A stretch of DNA of 9,016 nt, taken from NCBI GenBank assembly GCA_031283505.1, contig JAITBO010000293.1:1-9016 (forward strand), written 5' to 3'. The position numbers and the translations under genes are program-made. Positions 1 to 6,717 of this stretch are shown here, in pieces. This DNA is from Treponema sp. Its GTDB lineage: Bacteria > Spirochaetota > Spirochaetia > Treponematales > Breznakiellaceae. Each line of letters opens with the position of its first letter. Within the stretch, counting starts at the first letter, position 1. The notes under the pieces were generated by a model, which made no database searches, was not told the DNA's origin, and worked only from the letters and a program-made list of their open reading frames with translations.

Positions 1-279
1 TATGTAGGGAAAAAGAAGAACAAAGTATGGCTTATTTACGCATATCACCGGGGAAGCGGGGAAATAGTAGCATTTGTATGGGGGAAACGGGATTTAAAGA
101 CGGCACAAAAGCTGAGGAAGAGGATAAAACGGCTGGGGATAAGCTGTGACATGGTAGCAACGGATAATTGGGACAGCATTCTTTCGGCGTTTGGGGAAGA
201 CAACCACGAAGCAGGGAAAGAGTACACGGTAGGGATAGAAGGGAACAATTGCCGGCTGAGGCATCGGATCAGGCGGGCA
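1..279 (+). mobile_element. IS1-family transposase, truncated at both visible ends
   Basis: Frame 1 is open from the first base and reads as the C-terminal half of an IS1-type (InsB-like) DDE transposase. It opens with YVGKKKNKVWLIYAYHRGSG, continues through EIVAFVWGKR and ATDNWDSI (second catalytic Asp in the TDxW motif) and reaches YTVGIEGNNCRLRHRIRRA (catalytic Glu in IExNN, then the basic patch). The first catalytic Asp (the LDE motif) would lie just left of the window. IS1 transposases normally continue about 30 residues past RIRRA, with an aromatic tail ending in an INYG-like motif. Here the similarity stops at about 279 and the frame runs on into unrelated sequence. The C-terminal tail and the right terminal inverted repeat are therefore missing. 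The fragment is rich in GGG, AGG, ATA and AAG codons, unlike the central operon. It is almost certainly inactive from this end. The family call is strong; the exact break point is good to about 5 bases. Confidence 0.85.
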
Positions 280-371
280 TATCCAAGCCATTCAAGATCA
301 TCCTGGGTAAAATACTTGTCATTTTTCTTGTTGATAAGCTCAATGACCCCTATATGGTTTTGTTTGAGAAC
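276..371 (-). pseudogene. GAF-domain gene fragment
   Basis: On the - strand, the frame starting just after a TGA at 372-374 reads VLKQNHIGVIELINKKN, then DKYFTQDDLEWLGYA, ending at about 276. This matches the end of a GAF domain: the core strand (I)GVIELINKK, then the FTxxDLEWL helix that usually continues as A.Q.A.AI. GAF domains sense small ligands such as cyclic nucleotides and sit in front of cyclases, phosphodiesterases and kinases; this scrap cannot say which. No start codon or native upstream part is present, and the reading stops where the IS1 transposase begins. It is a relic trapped between two junctions, with no expected product. The identification rests on motif recognition over about 32 residues. 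Confidence 0.6.
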
Positions 372-2226
372 TCATCATACTTTCTGGATCACCTCCAAAT
401 ACTTTAATATGTTCCACGGCGGACCGGTGCTTCAGTTTGAGGAGCAGGGTTTGTTCCGAAGGCGAGAAAGACCAGCCCGAAGAGTCGTAGCGCTCAAACT
501 GGGAGTCTGTCCGGTAGTCTATACCGTAGAGTTGTATTTTGGCAAAGGGACTCAGGCCCCGGATCAACATATAGTGGGTTTCCCCAACCGGGAAAGATAC
601 GGCAATATCCAAAACATCGTTTTCCCGGGAAATTGTGACGGAATCTGAAGCGGTCCAGGCCCATATACCGTCCGCCGAAGGACCTATACTGGTGGCGTGA
701 GGATAGGTGGCTGCGGGAAAATGGCGGTATAGGATAAGGGAATCGATCCTGGTCCTGCCGGGAACAGGACTTACGATGCCGGGAATTGCCATCCTTCCGT
801 CTGTTTTTTCCGTATCGGGGATGGTGAGTTCCGCAGGAAGACTGCCGTCCTCGGTAAGAGAAAGGATAGAAATGACCAGGGAACGGCCCAGGGCTCCCCG
901 GTCTTCCTGGCCCGAGAACCGTCCGTACCGGTCCAGGGCAAGGCCCAGCCTAAGGTTGTATTCCGTATCCGCCCGGCCATCCAAAAAATACAAAACCCGG
1001 GCCCCGGTGGCGGTCTGCCTGAGTCCATGGTCAATGATGAGGCAGGCGCTTTCGACAAAGCGTTCAAAGGGATTGTCGCTCCGGGAACGGTAGACATTCC
1101 ATTCGATATATGCTTCCAGAATACCGGGGATCAGGCCGGGAGAAAGGGACGCGGGATCGAGGGAACGGGCCAGTTCAGCGGCGCCGTCGATGATCTGTCC
1201 ATAGCCCCGGATGCCGCAGAATTCTATGACATGGGATTCCAGAAAAAAATCCGGGGATTTTGCGGCGATAAGGGCGGAAAGGCGGGAAGCGGCGTCCCGT
1301 TCAAAAGCGGACAAAGAACGCAGTCCAAGATCCAGACGGCCCAGATACACCGAGGCGTTATAGGACCATGACACCCTCCGCAGAAAGACCGAAGAAATAT
1401 TGGCTACGGCCTCCCGATAAACGCCGCGGCTGGCAGACTCTCCAATATAGGTAACCACCAGGGCCTCGTCATCGGTATTCCGGACAGCCCTGCTCCAGAG
1501 AGAATAAGCCGCATCCCGCCAGCGATTCACCGTCCCGGTATACAGGGTTTCATCCTGTGCCGTGGAAAGGATAAAATTTTTGGAAACAAACTCCTGTTTC
1601 GGGACGGCCCGGTAGTTGGCCGCCGGGTCCTGGACATTCAGAATCACCACCCTGCGGCTGTCGTCCAGTTGGGACAGACCGAAACTATAAGGTATCCCTT
1701 CGGCCATGACGACAAACTGATCGCCTCCCGCGTCCTGGATCCGGGAACTCCGCAGTATCCGGTAGGGAAGTTCAAGCCCCTCATATCCTTCCCCAAATTG
1801 ACCGGTAATCCTAAGTTCCGGGCCGCTGGCGTCCGCGCCGTTTATAACATTAAAGACAAGCCGGGTCCCGTCTCCAAAACTGAAGATCGCGGAATTATCG
1901 TTAATACTCATGGTCTGAGGCAAACGAATATCCTTTTCCCCGCCCTTTAGTAAAAGGACAAATTCCCCCTCATCATGAAGACGGAATTCCATGCCCCCAA
2001 AAGAAACGGTAACCCCGCCTTCCAGGGGATAAACAGCGGCCAAGGTCTCGCCTCCCGCGTCAGCCGTCCGGATGGAAGATTCCCTGTAATGCCCCGAGAC
2101 AAGCATCGGACCAATATACCGGGTAAAGCCACGCTGTTTGGTGAACTGGAACGTCACCAGAACCACAAAAACACCCAGGTATAAAAAGATTAACCCCGCC
2201 ATCCGGGGAAAAATGGATCGTTTCAT
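340..2226 (-). CDS. Membrane-anchored protein of unknown function, 628 residues, probably with a chimeric C-terminal tail
   Basis: I do not recognise a named family. The N-terminus (MKRSIFPRMAGLIFLYLGVF) has a basic patch, then one hydrophobic helix at residues 10-28 with no cleavage or lipobox motif. This suggests an uncleaved anchor with the rest outside the inner membrane. Residues 40-250 look beta-rich (many short G/V/F strands). Residues 250-450 are predicted helical, with charged, Leu/Ala-rich segments. Residues 510-610 look beta-rich again. The start ATG at 2226 follows GAGGT at 2239-2243 by 12 bases, a rather long spacing. It is transcribed divergently from the TPR lipoprotein, so a shared envelope role is possible but unproven. 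The last ten residues (SSQTKPYRGH) are read out of frame over a GAF-gene fragment, so the native C-terminus has probably been lost or replaced. The protein body looks intact and uses the same codon style as the central operon. Confidence 0.88.
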   Translation of the reverse strand: MKRSIFPRMAGLIFLYLGVFVVLVTFQFTKQRGFTRYIGPMLVSGHYRESSIRTADAGGETLAAVYPLEGGVTVSFGGMEFRLHDEGEFVLLLKGGEKDIRLPQTMSINDNSAIFSFGDGTRLVFNVINGADASGPELRITGQFGEGYEGLELPYRILRSSRIQDAGGDQFVVMAEGIPYSFGLSQLDDSRRVVILNVQDPAANYRAVPKQEFVSKNFILSTAQDETLYTGTVNRWRDAAYSLWSRAVRNTDDEALVVTYIGESASRGVYREAVANISSVFLRRVSWSYNASVYLGRLDLGLRSLSAFERDAASRLSALIAAKSPDFFLESHVIEFCGIRGYGQIIDGAAELARSLDPASLSPGLIPGILEAYIEWNVYRSRSDNPFERFVESACLIIDHGLRQTATGARVLYFLDGRADTEYNLRLGLALDRYGRFSGQEDRGALGRSLVISILSLTEDGSLPAELTIPDTEKTDGRMAIPGIVSPVPGRTRIDSLILYRHFPAATYPHATSIGPSADGIWAWTASDSVTISRENDVLDIAVSFPVGETHYMLIRGLSPFAKIQLYGIDYRTDSQFERYDSSGWSFSPSEQTLLLKLKHRSAVEHIKVFGGDPESMMSSQTKPYRGH

Positions 2227-2233
2227 TTTATGT

Positions 2234-2263
2234 AGAATACCTCAAAAAGCGTTTTTATTTCAA
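2234..2263 (-). promoter_or_regulatory. Candidate sigma70-type promoter for the 628-residue gene
   Basis: On the - strand, TTGAAA (plus positions 2258-2263) and TATTCT (2234-2239) are separated by 18 bases. The -10 box lies seven bases before the ATG, so initiation would fall at or very near the start codon. That conflicts with use of the GAGGT at 2239-2243 as a ribosome binding site. Either the transcript is leaderless or the true promoter lies further up, inside the TPR gene's leader. The match is by eye in AT-rich DNA. Confidence 0.28.
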
Positions 2264-2264
2264 C

Positions 2265-2293
2265 TTGCCGATTCTATTTTAATTGTATACTAT
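2265..2293 (+). promoter_or_regulatory. Candidate promoter for the TPR-DHH-TraB operon
   Basis: TTGCCG (2265-2270) is followed by TACTAT (2288-2293) at 17 bases, or by TATACT (2286-2291) at 15 bases. Either -10 box would start transcription at about 2298-2300, only three to five bases before the ATG at 2303. No Shine-Dalgarno sequence is visible before that ATG, so the message may be almost leaderless. The element lies back to back with the opposing candidate promoter at 2234-2263. Confidence 0.32.
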
Positions 2294-2302
2294 ATTTTTA
2301 TT

Positions 2303-3739
2303 ATGAAGAATATTGTACCGGCTGCGGCGTTAACCTTACTGTTAGTGGTTGTTATAATCGCCTGTTCTACGCCGCCCCAAAAAACCCCCGGTGTTCCGGA
2401 AGCGCCGCCTGAAAAGCCGGGGATCACGGAGCCGGAGCCGCCGGTCGAAGAGCTTACGGGTACCCAGGCCATTCTTACACAGATAGTCGCCTTTCTAGAC
2501 CAGAATGATTTTGACGGGGCCATAGCCCGTTTTGACGAAATTGAAGAAACGGAACGGGAATCTTCAGGGATTCAACTGCTAAAGGCATCGGTCCTGCTTT
2601 CTGCGGGAAGGACCGGAGATGGCCGGGCCGTGGTTCAGGATGTTCTTTCCAAAGACGCCGAAAACCCGGACGCTCTTTTTGTGCTTTCCACTATCGAAAG
2701 CGCCGAAGGAAAAGAAAAAAACCAGCGGCAGCTTCTGGAACAGATTATCAAGAGCCGGCCCAGCCATGCGGAAGCTTTGGCCGCCTTGGGGACTATCTTT
2801 CTACGGAACCGGTCATACCGGAATGCAACGTCCTACTTTGACCGGGCGTTGGAAGCGGACCCTCAAAATGGGGAGGCGCTGGTAGGCCGGGCCGGAGTAT
2901 ACCGTTATCAGCAGGACCCTCAAAAGGCGGAGGCCCTGTTGAACAAGGCGATTGCCCTCTACCCTCAATGGGTGGTTCCCCTAAGCGACCGGGCCCGGCT
3001 TTACCGTGAGGCGGGCGCTCTGTCCCACGCCCTCTCGGATCTGGATGCCGCCAGGATCCTGGCCCCGAATAACTATTGGGTAAGCTGTGACCGGGGGAAT
3101 GTCCTTCTGGACATGGGCCGGAAACCGGAGGCCCTGGAAGAATTTCAAAGGGCTGTCAGTCTGGGGCCGGACAACTTTTTAGCCTATATGTACAGTGCCG
3201 GTATTAAAGACGATTTGGGGGATTATGCCGGGGCCGAACGGGATTATCTGGCTGTGGCCCGGCTTAAACCCGCTTACTATTTCGCCTTTGAGGGCTTGGG
3301 TATGTTGAGGATGAGGCGGGGCTCCTGGGATGGGGCCAGGGCCGCCTTTCTGGAGGCTTACAAAGCAGCTCCCCAGGAAACCAGCTACGCCCTTCTTGCG
3401 GCGGCCAACTGGATGCGGGCGGGAAAACCGCAAGATCCCAAACAGTTTCTGCAAACCGCCCTCAGACGCTTGCAGCGGGAGACCCTGGAATGGTATATGA
3501 TGCGGCTCTACCACGATCTTGCCGGGGACAGCGATGTGGCTATGCGTATTGAACGGGAGAAGAACCTGGATACTAAACAAAAAATGTTGTTTTACATGGC
3601 CCTCTACTATGATGTTCGGAACAACCGGAACCTGGCGGACCGGTATTACCTGCTGGTAAAAGAGATGGGCAGACCCGGTACTCTGGAATGGCGGATAAAC
3701 GAGTGGACCCTGAAAGAACGGAACCTGAATGTTGAATGA
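2303..3739 (+). CDS. TPR-repeat lipoprotein, 478 residues
   Basis: The start ATG at 2303 is chosen because it begins a clean lipoprotein signal peptide: a short basic n-region (MKN), a hydrophobic core (residues 5-19) and the lipobox IIAC with Cys21. Longer in-frame starts would bury this signal. A Pro/Glu linker (residues 23-50) leads into tandem tetratricopeptide repeats from about residue 55 to 360. Good TPR spacings are seen around AEALAALGTIFLRNRSYRNA (156-175), NGEALVGRAGVYRYQQD (189-205), WVVPLSDRARLYREAG (223-238), YWVSCDRGNVLLDMGRKPEA (258-277) and FLAYMYSAGIKDDLGDYAGA (292-311). The C-terminal 110 residues are more divergent helices rich in Tyr and Trp. It is probably a lipid-anchored, protein-binding scaffold facing the periplasm. 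Its stop overlaps the downstream start by 11 bases, making it the first gene of a coupled operon. The class is secure; its partner is unknown. Confidence 0.94.
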   Translation: MKNIVPAAALTLLLVVVIIACSTPPQKTPGVPEAPPEKPGITEPEPPVEELTGTQAILTQIVAFLDQNDFDGAIARFDEIEETERESSGIQLLKASVLLSAGRTGDGRAVVQDVLSKDAENPDALFVLSTIESAEGKEKNQRQLLEQIIKSRPSHAEALAALGTIFLRNRSYRNATSYFDRALEADPQNGEALVGRAGVYRYQQDPQKAEALLNKAIALYPQWVVPLSDRARLYREAGALSHALSDLDAARILAPNNYWVSCDRGNVLLDMGRKPEALEEFQRAVSLGPDNFLAYMYSAGIKDDLGDYAGAERDYLAVARLKPAYYFAFEGLGMLRMRRGSWDGARAAFLEAYKAAPQETSYALLAAANWMRAGKPQDPKQFLQTALRRLQRETLEWYMMRLYHDLAGDSDVAMRIEREKNLDTKQKMLFYMALYYDVRNNRNLADRYYLLVKEMGRPGTLEWRINEWTLKERNLNVE

Positions 3740-4724
3740 AGTTTATCATACCGGCGGGTTTGCCCGGCTGCTTTCTTTGCTGGGGGAGCCGGGAACCGTG
3801 GTGATCCAAACCCATGACTTCCCCGACCACGACGCGGCGGCTTCGGCCTTTGCCCTGGGAGAACTCCTCCGCCTTCAGGGATACGATGTCCGCCTGCTCT
3901 ACCGGGGGGTGATACGCAGCCATTCTCTCAAGACCATGCTTTCCGGGTTGGGGATAGACCTTATGCGGGTAAAAAACATGGCCGGAGGGGACCTGGCCAA
4001 ATGCCCCTGTATCGTGGTGGACGGTAACCCCGCCAATACCAACGCCCATCCGGTCACGGAATACCTTCTTGGCGTGGTAGATCATCACGGCAACGCCGCC
4101 GTCCCGGACTGCCCGTTTACGGACATAGACACCAATTCCGGGTCCTGTTCCGCCTTAGTCGCCCGGTATTGGGAGGAAATGGGCCTGCTGCCGGAAAAAA
4201 ACATCGCCACCGCCCTGCTTATGGGCATAGAGATGGATACGGACTTCCTTACCCGCCGGGTAAGCCGGCATGACGTGGACGCCCTGTACCGGCTTTTTTT
4301 CCAGGCCGACTGGGAATTCGGTTCGGGAGCGCTCAAGACATCCCTCTCGATCAAGGACCTTCCTTCCCTTAAAATGGTTATGGCCAATTCCAAAATCCGG
4401 GGGAACATCTTTTTTTCGTTAATTGATATGGATACTTCCCAGGAAGTCATCTCGATTTTGGCCGATTTTTTCTTACGGTTCCGGGAGATTCTGGTAACCA
4501 TCATCATCGAGACCGAAGGGCAAACCCGCCATGTTTCGGTCCGCAGTAGGGATCCGCGTATTTCCGCCGCCCGCATAGTCCAGGAAGCTCTAAAAGACCT
4601 GGGTTCAGGCGGCGGGCACGATTATATGGCCGGCGGCCTTATAGATACCGGGGCGGTAATCAGCAAAGACGATCTGTTTCAGCGTTTTTTAGACGCCGCC
4701 ACAAGAGAACAGGAGAACACATGA
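3729..4724 (+). CDS. DHH/DHHA1-domain phosphoesterase, 331 residues (NrnA/oligoribonuclease/PAP-phosphatase-like)
   Basis: This is a full-length DHH-family metal-dependent phosphoesterase. Visible motifs are motif I, THDFPDHDAAAS (28-39); motif II, VVDGN (96-100); motif III, the signature VDHHGN (117-122); and motif IV, GIEMDTDF (166-173), preceded by IDTNSGSCSALV (133-144). The C-terminal DHHA1 substrate domain carries GGGHDYMAGG (294-303). The length fits cytoplasmic NrnA-like enzymes, which degrade nanoRNA or the sulfur-assimilation by-product pAp; related proteins act on cyclic dinucleotide breakdown products. The sequence alone does not settle the substrate. There is no signal peptide or GAF/PAS region, so it is not a GdpP-type membrane protein. 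The start at 3729 has no clear Shine-Dalgarno and overlaps the TPR gene's end by 11 bases, so translation is probably coupled. An ATGA overlap joins it to the TraB gene. All expected metal ligands appear present. Confidence 0.93.
   Translation: MLNEVYHTGGFARLLSLLGEPGTVVIQTHDFPDHDAAASAFALGELLRLQGYDVRLLYRGVIRSHSLKTMLSGLGIDLMRVKNMAGGDLAKCPCIVVDGNPANTNAHPVTEYLLGVVDHHGNAAVPDCPFTDIDTNSGSCSALVARYWEEMGLLPEKNIATALLMGIEMDTDFLTRRVSRHDVDALYRLFFQADWEFGSGALKTSLSIKDLPSLKMVMANSKIRGNIFFSLIDMDTSQEVISILADFFLRFREILVTIIIETEGQTRHVSVRSRDPRISAARIVQEALKDLGSGGGHDYMAGGLIDTGAVISKDDLFQRFLDAATREQENT
4710..4715 (+). promoter_or_regulatory. Ribosome binding site of the TraB-like gene
   Basis: CAGGAG, inside the end of the DHH gene, lies about five bases before the ATG at 4721. 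It supports that start and shows the TraB-like protein can be initiated independently as well as by coupling through the 4-base ATGA overlap. Confidence 0.6.
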
Positions 4725-5908
4725 ACGATACCCGTATGATAATCAAATTTCCCGGCAGAGAAATCATCCTTATCGGAACCGCCCACATCTCCCGGGACAG
4801 CATAGGCGAAGTGGAACGTACCATCAGGGAGGAAAAGCCCGGTATGGTCTGCGTCGAGCTCGATTCCGGCCGTTACGCCTCTATCAGCCAGCAGGACACT
4901 TGGGAGAAGCTGGACGTGATCAAGATTTTTAGGGAAGGGAAGGGATTCCTCCTTATAGCGAACCTGGTCCTCTCCGGGTTTCAGCGCCGCATGGGGGAAG
5001 AACTGGGAGTGAAACCGGGGGAGGAGATGAAGATTGCCGTGGAAACCGCCAAAGATCTGGGGATACCCTACTCCCTCTGTGACCGGGAGGTGCAGACCAC
5101 CCTCCGCAGGGCCTGGACGCGCTGCGGCCTGTGGAGCAAGTGCAAGCTTCTGGCCTCCCTCCTGTCCAGCGCCTTTACTACGGAAAAATTCAGCGAAGGG
5201 GAGATTGAACAGTTGAAGAACCGTAACGAGTTGGACGGAATGATGTCGGAACTGGCCGGTTATCTGCCCAAGGTAAAGGAGACCCTCATCGATGAACGGG
5301 ACCGGTATCTTGCGGCCAAGATTTGGGAAACCGGGGCCCAAACCGGCGGAAAGCAGATCGTTGTGGTAGGGGCGGGCCACCTTGCGGGTATCCGGAATCA
5401 TCTGGAGAAGATCTCCGCCGGTGAGGAGGGCGCCGATGTATCTGATCTGGACATCGTTCCGCCAGCCCCGGTTTTGTCTAAGGCAGCCGGCTGGGTCTTC
5501 CCCATTCTCATTGCCGCCCTCATCGTTCTGGGTTTTTTCCGCTCCGGCGCCGGGGTAAGCCTGGAGATGCTCGTCCGCTGGGTTTTGCTCAACGGTTCTT
5601 TGGCCGCCCTGGGAGCCCTCATTGCCCTGGGGCATCCTCTGTCCGTTCTGGTGTCTTTTATGGGAGCCCCAATCGCCACCATTAACCCCTTTATAGGGGT
5701 GGGGCTTTTTTCGGGCGTCGTGGAAGCCGCTCTCCGGAAACCCCGGGTCATAGACACCCAGACCCTCCCGGAAGACATAAGCAGCCTCAAAGGTATATAC
5801 AAAAACCGCATCACCAAGGCGCTCCTGGTGTTTTTTCTGTCTTCCCTGGGTGGCGCCATCGGGAATTTTATCGCCCTTCCCCTGCTGGCAAGCCTGTTGG
5901 GAGGGTAA
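4721..5908 (+). CDS. TraB/PrgY-family membrane protein, 395 residues
   Basis: The N-terminal two-thirds is a TraB domain. It shows the diagnostic GTAH (19-22) after a hydrophobic strand, VELD with Glu46, the DERDRYLA segment (191-198) and the second histidine motif VGAGHLAGI (216-224). These features are shared with PrgY/TraB proteins, which shut down peptide pheromone activity in enterococci, and with the Tiki/EreA-like fold, where the GxxH and Glu residues are thought to form a metal site. The C-terminal third is strongly hydrophobic, with about four membrane segments (258-274, 281-303, 306-336, 366-394). The length is typical of the bacterial and archaeal TraB family. The protein is probably an inner-membrane hydrolase or processing factor. 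A pheromone role is not implied here, as no pheromone gene is visible. It is the last gene of the operon and no obvious hairpin-plus-T terminator follows it closely. Family assignment is strong; substrate unknown. Confidence 0.92.
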   Translation: MNDTRMIIKFPGREIILIGTAHISRDSIGEVERTIREEKPGMVCVELDSGRYASISQQDTWEKLDVIKIFREGKGFLLIANLVLSGFQRRMGEELGVKPGEEMKIAVETAKDLGIPYSLCDREVQTTLRRAWTRCGLWSKCKLLASLLSSAFTTEKFSEGEIEQLKNRNELDGMMSELAGYLPKVKETLIDERDRYLAAKIWETGAQTGGKQIVVVGAGHLAGIRNHLEKISAGEEGADVSDLDIVPPAPVLSKAAGWVFPILIAALIVLGFFRSGAGVSLEMLVRWVLLNGSLAALGALIALGHPLSVLVSFMGAPIATINPFIGVGLFSGVVEAALRKPRVIDTQTLPEDISSLKGIYKNRITKALLVFFLSSLGGAIGNFIALPLLASLLGG

Positions 5909-5932
5909 AACCGCCTTTTTTGCCGGGGTCCC

Positions 5933-5958
5933 AGGATAAACGCATAGAAATTTATCCT
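5933..5958. repeat. Inverted repeat, 8-base arms
   Basis: AGGATAAA at 5933-5940 is the perfect reverse complement of TTTATCCT at 5951-5958, with a 10-base loop. It lies 25 bases after the TraB-like stop codon. There is no T-run after it. Confidence 0.6.
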
Positions 5959-5973
5959 CCTGTTTTGGGCGCA

Positions 5974-6013
5974 TTTCCGGCGCCAGACCCGGGGGGTCTG
6001 CAAGCGCCGGAAA
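5974..6013. repeat. Long two-part hairpin, 16 paired bases
   Basis: The outer arms TTTCCGGCG (5974-5982) and CGCCGGAAA (6005-6013) are perfect complements. The inner arms CAGACCC (5984-5990) and GGGTCTG (5994-6000) are also perfect complements, around a GGG loop. A one-base and a four-base bulge separate the two helices. It is very GC-rich and stable, with no T-tract on either side, so a role as an RNA structure or mobile palindrome is likelier than simple termination. Confidence 0.72.
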
Positions 6014-6037
6014 CCGGGCTATCCGCTCCAATTCCTC

Positions 6038-6058
6038 GGCTTTACCTGCGGTAAAGCC
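6038..6058. repeat. Perfect 9-base hairpin with a 3-base loop
   Basis: GGCTTTACC (6038-6046) and GGTAAAGCC (6050-6058) are perfect reverse complements around TGC. It is the third stem in the palindrome-rich block. It could equally form on either strand. Confidence 0.68.
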
Positions 6059-6066
6059 TCCGGTAT

Positions 6067-6091
6067 TTCCGCTTCTATCCCTTGCGCGGAA
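6067..6091. repeat. Inverted repeat, 6-base arms
   Basis: TTCCGC (6067-6072) pairs with GCGGAA (6086-6091) across 13 bases. It is weak alone and is listed because it continues the row of palindromes. Confidence 0.35.
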
Positions 6092-6131
6092 GATTTGACG
6101 CCGGGAATAGGTAAGCCGGTAAATGTGAAAT

Positions 6132-6153
6132 TGCCGGGAAATACGGTCCGGCA
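6132..6153. repeat. Inverted repeat, 6-base GC-rich arms
   Basis: TGCCGG (6132-6137) pairs with CCGGCA (6148-6153) across 10 bases. It is the last of the five palindromes in the block. Confidence 0.4.
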
Positions 6154-6264
6154 GATAGTAACCCCGCAAAACCGCCTCTTTTTGAAGTAAAAACCACGAA
6201 GAACCTGGAAAAGGACTTAAAATGGCCTTGTCCGGGCGCTTTTTTCTCTTTTTTTTAAAAAACA

Positions 6265-6717
6265 TTGTTTTTTTATTTTTATGCGCTATATTGATGAATG
6301 AATGTTGATTGTGTTTCGAATAGAGACTATGAGAGAGGGTGGCGTGGGCCGCTTACAAGGAGCGGAGTAATGTCCGGCGGGTTAAAGATTTTTTTTTCCT
6401 TACTCAGTCCTTTCAAATATAGCTGAGAAATTTTTACCCTCCCCCCATTTTGTATAATATTTTGGTGATAGTCGGAAAGCGGGTTGATGAACCTATGGGC
6501 GAATACAAAAGGCGACAAAATACACAATTTACCTCCGAATTTGGCTTAATTTTTGGATGGAAAGTCGTATCAACCCTCCCGTCAACCCTGTTTCGTACTA
6601 ACACCAATATTTTATACTTGCTATAGAAGAGGCAACGCTTCTTCCTTTTTTCTCCCCTCTCTATTCATTGCTTTGGTCTCTTGCCCGCTTCGCTTTTGCG
6701 GCGAGGAAAAACGATTT
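6265..6717. other. AT-rich intergenic stretch without a supported gene
   Basis: I see no gene in this stretch. It holds T- and A-runs, a short hairpin CCGCT/AGCGG at about 6349-6365, and a perfect TATAAT at 6453-6458 with no good -35 partner. There is also a TATACT at 6613-6618 and a weak GAAGA/TCTTC hairpin (6626-6644) followed by T's. Small open frames (6495-6626 and 6553-6783 on +, 6327-6527 on -) lack ribosome binding sites and look like chance. The promoter of the lipoprotein at 6865 should lie here or inside the tandem repeats that follow. Confidence 0.5.
6626..6651 (+). terminator. Weak terminator-like hairpin with T-run
   Basis: GAAGA (6626-6630) and TCTTC (6640-6644) can pair around nine bases, and a run of six T's follows. 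The stem is short and AU-rich. It might end read-through from the left before the lipoprotein leader, or it may be chance. Confidence 0.25.

Larger units (their letters stand above)
5909..6264. other. Gene-poor, palindrome-rich intergenic block
   Basis: No convincing gene is seen here. The block holds five inverted repeats in about 220 bases: 5933-5958, 5974-6013, 6038-6058, 6067-6091 and 6132-6153 (arms of 8, 9+7, 9, 6 and 6 bases). None is followed by a T-tract, so they are not ordinary terminators. The block ends in T-runs (6241-6256) and an AT palindrome. On the - strand one frame stays open throughout and has a protein-like composition, but it has no Shine-Dalgarno and runs on antisense to the TraB gene. 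It may be a structured RNA, a dispersed palindromic element, or both. Confidence 0.5.

Noticed and set aside
373..396. Very strong ribosome-binding-site sequence GGAGGTGATC (- strand, 387-396) eight bases before ATGATG
   Set aside because: The ATG pair opens only twelve codons, in the same frame as the 628-residue gene. The sequence also encodes FGGDP there, so it is probably coincidental or a relic of the lost neighbour.
280..648. Open + frame continuing past the IS1 transposase
   Set aside because: It is antisense to the GAF scrap and the 628-residue gene and loses transposase similarity at about 279.
4679..6265. Long open frame of 528 codons on the - strand
   Set aside because: About three-quarters is antisense to the TraB-like gene, which has clear family motifs. 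There is no Shine-Dalgarno at its ATG. Only the part outside the gene is kept, as a finding.
6257..6273. AAAAAAC-ATT-GTTTTTT hairpin with T's
   Set aside because: It is made wholly of A and T runs in AT-rich DNA and lies 350 bases from the operon end. It is too weak to call a terminator.
6453..6458. Perfect TATAAT
   Set aside because: There is no acceptable -35 box at 16-18 bases (it reads ATTTTT) and no supported gene starts soon after; the region is AT-rich.
6495..6626. Small + frame of 43 codons (MGEYKRRQNTQFTSEF...)
   Set aside because: There is no clear ribosome binding site, no recognisable motif, and the composition is of AT-rich spacer.
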